Assembly (NCBI GenBank): GCA_025210775.1
Contig: JAOARB010000032.1
Location: 62,001 to 126,000 of the forward strand
DNA: 64,000 bases
Direction: 5' to 3'
Origin: Prolixibacteraceae bacterium
GTDB lineage: Bacteria > Bacteroidota > Bacteroidia > Bacteroidales > Prolixibacteraceae
Numbering within the stretch: position 1 is the first letter of the stretch; every line of letters begins with the position of its first letter. The position numbers were made by a program, and so were the translations under genes. The notes under the pieces were generated by a model, which ran no database searches, was not told the DNA's origin, and saw only the letters and a list, made by a program, of their open reading frames with translations. Shown here one piece after another: positions 15,469 to 23,350 of the stretch.

Positions 15469-16656
15469 ATGAAACAGCTATTAGTAGCAATCATGTTATT
15501 TTGTTCATTCACATTAACAGCACAAGATAACACGTATAAAAACAGTGCAGACAATCTTTTAATCAAAGACAGTAAATTGACAATCGGTGGTTATGGTGAA
15601 GCACACTATAATAAGTCACTAGATGGAGACAACTACAGCAATGCAAAACTAGATGTACACCGTTTGGTAATGCTTTTAGGATATAACTTTTCAGACAGAG
15701 TAAAATTTGTATCAGAGCTTGAATTCGAACATGTAAAAGAGGTATATGTAGAACAAGCATTCTTACAATTTAAGCTTAATGAATACATCAATTTCAGAGG
15801 TGGTCTTATGCTAACACCAATGGGTATCATTAACGAATACCATGAACCGACTACGTTCAATGGCGTAGAAAGACCTCTTGTAGACAAATATCTTGCTCCT
15901 ACAACTTGGAGAGAACTTGGTTTCGGTGTATCTGGAAATATCATCTCTAGCTCTATCAAATACCAAGCTTATATCATGGGCGGATTTAATGGTTATGATG
16001 GAAGCGCTAAATTCTCTGGTTCTAACGGACTTCGTAAAGGACGTCAAAAAGGAGCTGAAGCTTTCTCAACAACTCCTGCATTTACGGGTAAAGTAGAGTA
16101 CTACGGAATCAAAGGTCTGAACGTAGGTCTATCTACTTATATCGGAAAAACATCAACAACCCTATACGATGGACTATCTAAAGAAGACGAAGTAGCAAAA
16201 GCACAAGCAGACTCGTCTGTAGTTGGTATTGCCATGGTAGGAACAGATTTCCGTTATAGAAACAATGGTCTTATTCTTCGTGGTCAATTCTATTATAACT
16301 CATTGTCGAACACAGATGAGTATAACCAATTCACTGCAAAAGATGGTAAAAACAACGACCTAGGGAAAGCGATGATGGGATACTACCTTGATGCAGGTTA
16401 CAACGTCCTTCAATCATGTAACAAAACAGAAATGGAACTTATTCCTTTTGTACGCTACGAATATTCGAACACACAATATAAGATGGAAGAGGGATTTTCA
16501 GCAAGCGCTAAAAATGACAAAACAGCCATTACTACTGGTCTTACTCTAAAACTTACAAAAGGAGTAGTCGTTAAATCTGACATCCAATTCCTAAAATCAG
16601 ATGCAGACGATAGCTATAGCAAAACTCTAAATATGGGTATTGGTGTAACATTCTAA
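15469..16656 (+). CDS. outer-membrane porin (phosphate-selective porin O/P-like)
   Basis: A 395-residue protein with a signal peptide (MKQLLVAIMLFCSFTLTAQ) and a beta-barrel from about residue 35. Typical OprO/OprP-like strands include LTIGGYGEAHYNKS, KFVSELEFEHVKEVYVEQAFLQFKL and INFRGGLMLTPMGIINEYHEP. The last residues (LNMGIGVTF) end in the aromatic C-terminus used for barrel assembly. An FMN-binding protein gene follows 8 bp later, so the porin may serve that partner's pathway. The transported solute cannot be told from sequence; phosphate is only a family label. Confidence 0.83.
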   Translation: MKQLLVAIMLFCSFTLTAQDNTYKNSADNLLIKDSKLTIGGYGEAHYNKSLDGDNYSNAKLDVHRLVMLLGYNFSDRVKFVSELEFEHVKEVYVEQAFLQFKLNEYINFRGGLMLTPMGIINEYHEPTTFNGVERPLVDKYLAPTTWRELGFGVSGNIISSSIKYQAYIMGGFNGYDGSAKFSGSNGLRKGRQKGAEAFSTTPAFTGKVEYYGIKGLNVGLSTYIGKTSTTLYDGLSKEDEVAKAQADSSVVGIAMVGTDFRYRNNGLILRGQFYYNSLSNTDEYNQFTAKDGKNNDLGKAMMGYYLDAGYNVLQSCNKTEMELIPFVRYEYSNTQYKMEEGFSASAKNDKTAITTGLTLKLTKGVVVKSDIQFLKSDADDSYSKTLNMGIGVTF

Positions 16657-16664
16657 TTTGATAT

Positions 16665-17204
16665 ATGAAGATCATTACATTAACCTTCCTTCTATCGCTT
16701 TTCGCTATGAAAAGCGATAGATTTGGAAAAGAACTTATCGAAACAAAGAAATTCGATAAGATGGTATCCAAAACATTTAAAACAGAGAAAGCAAACCCTA
16801 TTTTTTTGGAGAAGCTTTCCTCTGAAACACACAGTTTCTTCCAATATCAAGAAAACGATAAAACAATCGGATATGGTATGGTTGGAAGAGTGGACTGTTG
16901 TCGAATGAATGGGTGTGATAGTCCTGCCAACAGTCTCGATGACATCAAAGAATATCTCGATTATGTAATCCTATATAATCCAGAAGGAACCATCCAAGAG
17001 ATTCGTGTTCTAAAATACAATGCTACACGTGGATATGAAGTTACCTCTCGTGGCTGGCTAAAACAATTCTTCGGCCTCAACGGGAAACAATACAAAAAAA
17101 CAAACTTTAAACCCGATGCCATTAGTGGAGCCACTATCTCTGTCAATGCCATTACTGCGGATATCAAAAGACAGACCAGTGCACTATACAACTATCTAAA
17201 ATGA
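16665..17204 (+). CDS. FMN-binding domain protein, exported
   Basis: This 179-residue protein has a short N-terminal hydrophobic segment (MKIITLTFLLSLFA) and a C-terminal FMN-binding domain. The motif SGATIS at about 151-156 (PDAISGATISVNAIT) matches the flavinylation site of RnfG/NqrC-type domains, where ApbE attaches FMN to the last Ser/Thr. A DCCRMNGCDSP cluster in the middle carries three Cys. Spacing of 8 bp to the porin indicates one transcript. A periplasmic electron-carrier role is the best inference. No ApbE or Rnf subunits are in the window. Confidence 0.78.
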   Translation: MKIITLTFLLSLFAMKSDRFGKELIETKKFDKMVSKTFKTEKANPIFLEKLSSETHSFFQYQENDKTIGYGMVGRVDCCRMNGCDSPANSLDDIKEYLDYVILYNPEGTIQEIRVLKYNATRGYEVTSRGWLKQFFGLNGKQYKKTNFKPDAISGATISVNAITADIKRQTSALYNYLK

Positions 17205-17259
17205 TAGTAAAAAGCATCACTTCATAGATAAATTTTATCTATCAAAACTCCCACCCCAA

Positions 17260-17314
17260 TTTTGAACCACCCTAATTCTGGATTGTTTCTCTTTTGAACC
17301 AAAAAGAATTAGGG
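17260..17314 (+). promoter_or_regulatory. repeat-rich leader of comM
   Basis: TTTTGAACCA occurs at 17260-17269 and again at 17292-17301. CCCTAATTC (17270-17278) and GAATTAGGG (17306-17314) are perfect complements, ending 2 bp before the ATG. A hairpin here would enclose the ribosome-binding region. Confidence 0.4.
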
Positions 17315-17316
17315 TT

Positions 17317-18858
17317 ATGTTAGTGAAGACTTATGGAAGCACATTACAAGGGATAGATGCCATCACCATTACGATAGAAGTAGAAGTTTCGGATAGTGGC
17401 ATTCGATTTCATCTTGTAGGGTTACCAGACAATGCGGTGAAAGAGAGTCAACAACGTATTGAAGCTGCGCTACGCTTTCATGGGTATAAGATACCAGGAA
17501 AAAAGATCGTTATCAACATGGCTCCCGCCGATATACGTAAAGAAGGAGCATCTTACGACTTACCTATTGCCATCGGTATCCTAGCTGCCTCAGATCAGAT
17601 CACAGCACCCAATATTGACAAATATATCATTATGGGAGAGCTCTCTTTAGATGGTTCTATTAAGCCCATCAAAGGAGTCCTTCCAATAGCTATTCAAGCT
17701 CGCAAAGAAGGGTTTGATGGATTTATACTACCCATAGAGAATGCCCATGAAGCTGCCGTAGTTGACACTCTTAACATCTACGGTGTTAAAAACCTTCGTG
17801 AAGTTATAGATTTACTTAGTGGAAAGAATCCACTCGAACCTACGGTTATCGACACAAGAAAAGAGTTTGAGAAAAAGCAACACCTTTATGGGATTGACTT
17901 TTCTGATGTCAAAGGACAAGAGAGTGTTAAAAGAGCCATGGAGATAGCAGCAGCAGGAGGACATAACATCATTCTTATTGGTGCCCCAGGGGCAGGAAAA
18001 ACCATGCTTGCCAAACGATTAGGAACCATACTTCCACCGTTCACTCTTCACGAAGCATTAGAGGCCACCAAGATACATTCCGTCGCTGGTACACTCGATA
18101 AAGAGACAGCCCTAATGACCCAACGTCCTTTTCGTTCGCCACCCCACACCATTTCTGACGTGGCATTGGTTGGAGGAGGAAGCTATCCTCAACCCGGAGA
18201 GATCTCTTTGGCCCACAACGGGGTGCTCTTTTTAGATGAGCTTCCTGAATTCAAAAGAACCGTATTAGAGGTGATGCGACAACCTATGGAAGATCGTAAC
18301 ATTACCATATCCAGAGCGAAGACCTCTGTCACCTATCCTTCTAATTTTATGTTGGTAGCCTCTATGAACCCATGTCCTTGCGGATATTATAACCACCCCA
18401 ACAAAAGATGCAATTGCAACCCGGGGGCAGTACAAAAATACCTCAACAAAATCTCAGGTCCCCTACTCGACCGTATCGATATCCATCTTGAGGTGGTACC
18501 AGTTCCTTTCGAAAAACTATCGGAAATGAAAGAAGGCGAAAAGAGTGAGGTGATAAGAGAAAGAGTGATTGCAGCTAGAGAGATTCAAAACGAACGTTTT
18601 AAAGAGATTCCAGACGTTCATTCCAATGCACAGATGAGTTCACGAATGCTTAGAGAATATTGTCTTTTAGATGAAGAGGGAAACACAATACTTAAACAAG
18701 CCATGAATCGTCTTTCTCTTTCGGCAAGAGCTTACGATCGTATATTGAGGGTTGGAAGGACTATTGCAGATCTCGCTAACAGCAAGAAAATCACCTCATC
18801 ACATATAGCAGAAGCAGTCACTTATCGTAGTCTTGATAGAGAATCTTGGGGTAGATAA
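17317..18858 (+). CDS. comM: ComM/YifB family Mg-chelatase-like AAA+ ATPase
   Basis: The 513-residue protein has the full YifB/ComM layout: an N-terminal Lon-protease-like domain (LVGLPDNAVKESQQRI, then PADIRKEGASYDLPIAIGILAA), a Walker A site GAPGAGKTM near 222-230, Walker B LFLDELPEF near 307-315, a four-Cys finger (CPCGYYNHPNKRCNCNPG, about 353-370) and a C-terminal lid. ComM is a hexameric helicase that drives branch migration when transformed DNA is integrated. The length is normal for the family. The leader contains unusual direct and inverted repeats. Confidence 0.92.
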   Translation: MLVKTYGSTLQGIDAITITIEVEVSDSGIRFHLVGLPDNAVKESQQRIEAALRFHGYKIPGKKIVINMAPADIRKEGASYDLPIAIGILAASDQITAPNIDKYIIMGELSLDGSIKPIKGVLPIAIQARKEGFDGFILPIENAHEAAVVDTLNIYGVKNLREVIDLLSGKNPLEPTVIDTRKEFEKKQHLYGIDFSDVKGQESVKRAMEIAAAGGHNIILIGAPGAGKTMLAKRLGTILPPFTLHEALEATKIHSVAGTLDKETALMTQRPFRSPPHTISDVALVGGGSYPQPGEISLAHNGVLFLDELPEFKRTVLEVMRQPMEDRNITISRAKTSVTYPSNFMLVASMNPCPCGYYNHPNKRCNCNPGAVQKYLNKISGPLLDRIDIHLEVVPVPFEKLSEMKEGEKSEVIRERVIAAREIQNERFKEIPDVHSNAQMSSRMLREYCLLDEEGNTILKQAMNRLSLSARAYDRILRVGRTIADLANSKKITSSHIAEAVTYRSLDRESWGR

Positions 18859-18993
18859 ACAATCAAATACAGCTGTTAATTACATTTCAGTAGATAGCTT
18901 TAAAAACACTTATAGATGGAAGGCATTGAAGTTATAAACAAGGTTTATAAACATGTTAACAACCTCATTACGTTGGCATTAACATGAAATAAA

Positions 18994-19245
18994 TCATACA
19001 TGAATCTCTGGCATAAAAAGACGTAGTAACACCACAAAACCTACAGCAATCAATAGACACCATCCAAAGCCTAATCTTTTGGTATAGGCAGTAATAAACA
19101 AAGAAAAAAAGATCACAATAAAAACCTCATTTAAATTTGCTAAACCACTCACACCAAGCCCCAAACCGGCAACAAGAAACCACATAAAAACAGAAATCAC
19201 ACCAATTACAAGGAAGTTCGCTATAAACTTTAATATCTTCTTCAT
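18994..19245 (-). CDS. small membrane protein, three spans
   Basis: I do not recognise this 83-residue protein. It has three hydrophobic segments (FIANFLVIGVISVFMWFLV, FIVIFFSLFITAY, WCLLIAVGFVVLLRLF) and short polar links. A longer frame opens at 19413, but the ATG at 19243-19245 follows a good GGAGAAGG ribosome-binding sequence and gives a clean membrane protein. It converges with comM, 135 bp away. Confidence 0.6.
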   Translation of the reverse strand: MKKILKFIANFLVIGVISVFMWFLVAGLGLGVSGLANLNEVFIVIFFSLFITAYTKRLGFGWCLLIAVGFVVLLRLFMPEIHV

Positions 19246-20092
19246 ACACCTTCTCCATTTTATTATATCGCGAATAAATATAATGATTGACTCTTTAGTA
19301 AACAACTCTTGTAGCTCTTTTAGCAAATGCGTAATAAGAGGGTTGATCAAACGATACATACCCACTTTTCGATTTAAAATCTGATAGTGCAACTCTCCTT
19401 CATTGCTCCTCAATAATCTTATTTTCTCCTACTTAACCTGATTTTATCGCAATACCATCATTACCATAATTTCATTTTGTTCTTATATAGAAGACACATT
19501 ATCACCATATTAACTTCATATCAAGTTCATTTTATCATAACGCATAAGTGAACTTAATATGAAGTTGATATGAAGTTGTAGTGTATTTGATGTTTACCGA
19601 ACATAAATGTGTAGTAATGTTGATTTGAATGAAAAATGGTGTTGTGTTAAACATAAGTACTAGAAATCATTGATTTGGGAAAAGGGGAGAATGGAAATTA
19701 AACGCTGTAATACCATCTCAAAAAGTATGGGAAAGATGTAAGGAATAACGAATAAAACTCTGCTTGGTTAATTGTGGTACTCGAGATCAATATGCTCATC
19801 CTTAAAGGAAGAATAAACATCATCGCAGGACTTGTTCACAAGACTTACAAACAAGCATAGTAATCGTATAAAACGATCAAAGTAGCATCCCCTCCTTGGC
19901 TATTTCAGATTTACCAACAAAAAAAGACAATTTAATTCAAACCACGAAACACCTGTATATCAAACAGAAACAACAATAACCATAAAATTAAAGAAACAAA
20001 GAAGACAACCAGCGTCACGATTTGGCGGAGCTAAAATGTTACTTGCGGACGTAAACCTATTAGAGGATACTCAGAACCGAAAAAAGATGATT
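19246..20092. other. 850-bp noncoding region with a long dyad
   Basis: No gene supported. An 18-nt inverted repeat at 19512-19529 and 19549-19566 differs at one position. A further direct partial copy, TGATATGAAGTT, follows at 19566-19577. The rest is AT-rich with no hairpins, RNA-like structure or coding frame that I can support. Confidence 0.5.
19512..19577. repeat. 18-bp inverted repeat plus extra half-copy
   Basis: AACTTCATATCAAGTTCA at 19512-19529 is answered by TGAACTTAATATGAAGTT at 19549-19566 (17 of 18 complementary, 19-nt loop), then by TGATATGAAGTT at 19566-19577. It may be a terminator-like or regulatory element of unknown use. Confidence 0.5.
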
Positions 20093-20962
20093 ATGTCAAA
20101 AATCAATGTAACCAAACGCCATCATGCGATCATAAATAAACTATTGGTAAGGCGTGCTAATTTTAAAGAGATTGCGGCGTATCTAGCCAATAATGCCAAA
20201 GATACAGACCTAACTATTTCACAACGAACATTTGGAAGAGACATCAAAGATATCAACACCATCTATGGCATTGATATCAGGTACGACAGTAGAAATAAGA
20301 ATTACTATATCGCAAGCAACAATTGTATTGATGACATTCAACAACTATTAAAAGCATCCCAAATAAATTCGATACTTCATCTCGACCAAGAGTATGAATC
20401 AATAGTACATTTTCAAGCAAGAGCACAAACAGAAAGTCCTCTTTTTCACAAACTACTAAAATATATCAGTAAACAACAAGAAGTACGACTATTCACAAAC
20501 CACCAAATAAAAGAGGGATTGCCCCTTTCTCTTTTGGAATATAACTACCAATGGTTTGTAATGCTTATTGACCTAGATACGAAGACTCTATTTTCTTTAG
20601 ATATCGACAAAATAGACAAACTAGAGTATATGATAAGTCATGGATCGATAAGATGCAACAAATATTATAAATGGTGGACCTCATTTTTCGCTAAAGTAAA
20701 GGAGTGTCCCCTACATGATCTTCCCGTAGAGATAGCCTTTTCACCAAAGCCAACAACGCTACCAACCATAGACCCCAAACAACGAATCATATCGGAAGAC
20801 AATACGAGTATAACCATTTCTATCCTAACCGAAACCTATTTAGGATTACTTGCATCACTTCTATCTAAAAAACATCCTTTTGAGATTGTCTCCCCTTCTC
20901 CTTTAAAAAGGTTTTGGAAAGAGAAAATCCTAAATCGAGATATTAACATTAAGAATTATTAA
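20093..20962 (+). CDS. HTH/WYL-type transcriptional regulator-like protein
   Basis: A 289-residue soluble protein. Residues 8-75 look like a winged-helix domain of the DeoR/YafY kind (HHAIINKLLVRRANFKEIAAYL, then SQRTFGRDIKDINTIYGIDI). The region around 140-215 resembles a WYL-like sensor (LLEYNYQWFVMLIDLDTKTLFSLDIDKI). The frame is open from 20036, but the ATG at 20093 places the protein start at MSKINVTKRHH, as in relatives. WYL proteins control accessory or defence genes or metabolism. Here the only close partner is the small TM2-like gene 19 bp downstream. Confidence 0.65.
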   Translation: MSKINVTKRHHAIINKLLVRRANFKEIAAYLANNAKDTDLTISQRTFGRDIKDINTIYGIDIRYDSRNKNYYIASNNCIDDIQQLLKASQINSILHLDQEYESIVHFQARAQTESPLFHKLLKYISKQQEVRLFTNHQIKEGLPLSLLEYNYQWFVMLIDLDTKTLFSLDIDKIDKLEYMISHGSIRCNKYYKWWTSFFAKVKECPLHDLPVEIAFSPKPTTLPTIDPKQRIISEDNTSITISILTETYLGLLASLLSKKHPFEIVSPSPLKRFWKEKILNRDINIKNY

Positions 20963-20981
20963 TCGTAAAACAACAACCATT

Positions 20982-21278
20982 ATGTACAACGTATCAAATC
21001 ACGTCATCGCTCAAATCATGAAACTAGACGAAGAGAAAAAGAATCAGTTTAATGCCTACTATCTAGGGAAGCAAAAAGAGACAGGAACAGCATGGATTCT
21101 CTTTCTTCTTTTGGGTGCTTTCTATGGCTATACAGACCAATGGGGTAAACAGATTATATTTTGGATTACCCTTGGAGGATGTGGTCTATGGGCACTTATT
21201 CTTCTTTTCAATGTATCTTCTGGAATATTGGCCTATAATGACAAAAAAGCAATGGAATGTATGATGATGCTACAATAG
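20982..21278 (+). CDS. small TM2-like membrane protein
   Basis: The 98-residue protein has an N-terminal helical soluble part (residues 1-35) and two hydrophobic segments joined by a short turn (WILFLLLGAFYGYTDQWGKQ, then IIFWITLGGCGLWALILLF). The order LLLGaF.GY....GkQIIFWiTLGGCGLWaL follows the TM2 family pattern. It lies 19 bp after the WYL-type regulator and ends before a terminator, forming a two-gene unit. Function is not known. Confidence 0.65.
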   Translation: MYNVSNHVIAQIMKLDEEKKNQFNAYYLGKQKETGTAWILFLLLGAFYGYTDQWGKQIIFWITLGGCGLWALILLFNVSSGILAYNDKKAMECMMMLQ

Positions 21279-21336
21279 AGGCTATATAAAAAACGACTAT
21301 TATGTTTGTCTAAATCTATTATCCCCACTTATTTAT

Positions 21337-21365
21337 CAACCAAATTCCATTATGGGGTTTGGTTG
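21337..21365 (+). terminator. terminator of the regulator/TM2 unit
   Basis: CAACCAAA (21337-21344) pairs with TTTGGTTG (21358-21365), with further CC/GG pairing inside, and is followed by TTTTA. Confidence 0.6.
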
Positions 21366-21447
21366 TTTTATATTCGTAATGTACCATTCATTTAGCTCTT
21401 CCCATTTTCATCTAATAGAACAAGACTTAAAAAAAATTTCAATATTT

Positions 21448-21474
21448 TGTAACTATCATTGAAAGATGCGTCTA
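21448..21474 (+). promoter_or_regulatory. ECF-type promoter upstream of the sigma factor
   Basis: TGTAAC (21448-21453) and CGTCTA (21469-21474) with 15 bp between resemble ECF -35 (GxAAC) and -10 (CGTC) elements. They lie 28 bp before the sigma factor ATG, which suggests autoregulation. No TAnnTTTG box is close. Confidence 0.5.
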
Positions 21475-21501
21475 AATAGATAAAAAGAACAAAATAATGG
21501 T

Positions 21502-22014
21502 ATGGTAAATCAAAACAAGAAGGAGCAGCTCTTTCATCAAATATTAAAAGAGAACGACGATAGGATAAAACGCATTTGCAGCTATTATCACCGAGATAGA
21601 GATGCTCAGAAAGATATCTATCAAGAGATATTAACCAATATATGGAAAAGTTTGGATCATTTTCGTGGAGATGCAGCTCCTAGTACTTGGGTATATCGAG
21701 TCGCAGTAAATACTTCGCTAACTTTCGTTAGGAAAGCATCTAAAGAGAACCGAATATTTCTTTCAGAAGAACACCAAGAAATAGGAACTTTTATCGACGA
21801 AGAGATTGGTGAACAAGAAAGCTTAGAGCAAAACCTAGAACGATTAGAGGTGGAAATAAACCAACTGTCGGTTATTGACAAGATGCTGATCACCCTAATG
21901 CTCGAAAAGCTTACCATGGAAGAGATCTCTAATATTATTGGGATAAGCACTTCTAATGTAAAAGTAAAGATTCATCGTATCAAAGAAACACTTCGTAAAA
22001 AAATTCTATCATGA
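21502..22014 (+). CDS. ECF-type RNA polymerase sigma factor
   Basis: A 170-residue sigma-70 family factor with region 2 (RDRDAQKDIYQEILTNIWKSLDHFRGDAAPSTWVYRVAVNTSLTFVRK, about 32-80) and region 4 (LMLEKLTMEEISNIIGISTSNVKVKIHRIKETLRKKI, about 130-168). There is no region 1 or 3, as in ECF factors. Its stop overlaps the start of a four-span membrane protein (ATGA), the place where anti-sigma factors usually sit. The upstream TGTAAC/CGTCTA pair suggests it reads its own promoter. Confidence 0.88.
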   Translation: MVNQNKKEQLFHQILKENDDRIKRICSYYHRDRDAQKDIYQEILTNIWKSLDHFRGDAAPSTWVYRVAVNTSLTFVRKASKENRIFLSEEHQEIGTFIDEEIGEQESLEQNLERLEVEINQLSVIDKMLITLMLEKLTMEEISNIIGISTSNVKVKIHRIKETLRKKILS

Positions 22015-22556
22015 ACATTAAACAATCGCATCATTCAGACCCACTATTAGATATGGGACAGTTTATTCAACGTCTTCAAAAGACAGACAATAAATACAAA
22101 CGTCTTTTCCTTTTTGCTTTTCTTATCAACTTCTTTGTCTTTGCAGCACAAGTCATCCATCTAGTCTCGGCTCTATTGGAAGGATGGATCCCACAAGATT
22201 GGAGTATCGCAGTAGATATTATTGCTTATATCGTTATTCTTATCCCACTGTATCAAGGATACAAAAAATATAACAACGCGGATTATAGTATTCCTGTTCT
22301 TTCAATGTTAAAACAAACATTAAAAAGACACCGCTTTGCCTCAAACAAAGAATTTGGATTGGTACTACTTTTTATCTTCCTCAAAATAGCTGCAGAAATA
22401 ATCAAAGTACCCAATATCACAGAAGCAACAAGAGCCATTATAATGCTTTCGGTTGCCCTTCTGGTCGGAATTACCGTAGGTATCATCTTATGGTACATCA
22501 CATCAAGACCTCTTTTTATCAATGCAAAAAAAATGATAATAGAACTCGAATCCTAA
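22011..22556 (+). CDS. four-span membrane protein coupled to the ECF sigma factor
   Basis: The 181-residue protein overlaps the sigma factor by 4 bp (ATGA), so translation is coupled. Residues 1-30 are cytosolic; hydrophobic segments follow at about 31-52, 62-82, 117-133 and 144-168. It lacks the zinc-finger or FecR motifs of known anti-sigma factors. By position it may sequester the sigma factor through its N-terminus or central loop (KKYNNADYSIPVLSMLKQ). That role is inference from gene order only. Confidence 0.65.
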   Translation: MNIKQSHHSDPLLDMGQFIQRLQKTDNKYKRLFLFAFLINFFVFAAQVIHLVSALLEGWIPQDWSIAVDIIAYIVILIPLYQGYKKYNNADYSIPVLSMLKQTLKRHRFASNKEFGLVLLFIFLKIAAEIIKVPNITEATRAIIMLSVALLVGITVGIILWYITSRPLFINAKKMIIELES

Positions 22557-22657
22557 ATTATATAAGATTCCTTTACCCTAGCCCTGTATATTAAGAGGTT
22601 GCCAGAATAATGATTTCATTTTTTTATTGAAACATGGATGATCTATAAAAAAACAAA

Positions 22658-22687
22658 AGGTTGTTCTTAATAGCATAAGAACAACCT
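22658..22687. terminator. strong hairpin 3' of the sigma/membrane-protein pair
   Basis: AGGTTGTTCTTA and TAAGAACAACCT form a perfect 12-bp stem around ATAGCA. The plus strand continues CTTTC; the minus strand continues CTTTTGTTTTTTT, so it terminates best on the minus strand but can act on both. Confidence 0.55.
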
Positions 22688-23071
22688 CTTTCGGAATTTC
22701 AATCTGTTTTCTAATAAATAAAATGCCGAGCAGAGAGAATACAGCCGAAGTTTTACGTTTTAATGAGAGAGAGAGCTGTGTTAATCTCTGATAAGCTTGT
22801 GGTAACTTGTTGATACAAATATCGTAGAATAACAGAGGGCAATCAATACCTAAATATGGGGATTTGTAAAACTTGGTATCCGAAAAGAAAAAGGATTCAC
22901 ACTAATTTTTTCCACTATATCTTGCAAAATAAACAGCAATGTTCTATTTGTATCTCAGATTGCTTGGTAATATCACATTTTAAGACAACCAGAACATATT
23001 GCAAGGAGATATCGCTTTTATTCAAAATAAAAAACTCCGACCCTTACCCTATTTATACTGCTGGAGAAAAA

Positions 23072-23109
23072 AAAGGGGGATCTCTCAGTTTAACGAGAAA
23101 TCCCCCTTT
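23072..23109 (-). terminator. terminator of dapD
   Basis: AAAGGGGGATCTCTC (23072-23086) pairs with GAGAAATCCCCCTTT (23095-23109) with one mismatch and an 8-nt loop. On the minus strand it runs into a long T tract (A at 23067-23074). It lies about 240 bp beyond the dapD stop, leaving a long 3' UTR. Confidence 0.7.
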
Positions 23110-23350
23110 AGTGTACTAAATTTGTTCTTGAAAAAAATAATGGCTACTTATATGTTTTCAATAATTTAAAATACTTAAGTTTTACGTTTATTGAGGAATC
23201 GTATTATTAAATCTGAAAACTGTATTAGTTTGTTTTAACTTGTTAATACAAATATCCACTATTTTGAATCATTCTACAATACCTAGTAATAGGGATATTG
23301 AATTGAACCAAATAAATAGATTCCTCCAATATTCCCCTTAATCAATATCA

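Larger units (their letters stand above)
22557..23350. other. 790-bp noncoding region with two hairpins and a duplicated block
   Basis: No gene supported. It holds a perfect hairpin at 22658-22687, a strong minus-strand terminator at 23072-23109, and two related blocks at about 22747-22832 and 23175-23262. The blocks share AAGTTTTACGTTT near one end and TAACTTGTTrATACAAATATC at the other, and could be two copies of a small regulatory RNA or promoter element. Confidence 0.5.

Noticed and set aside
22856..23119. 87-codon plus-strand frame
   Set aside because: It runs through the dapD terminator hairpin and has no recognisable domain.
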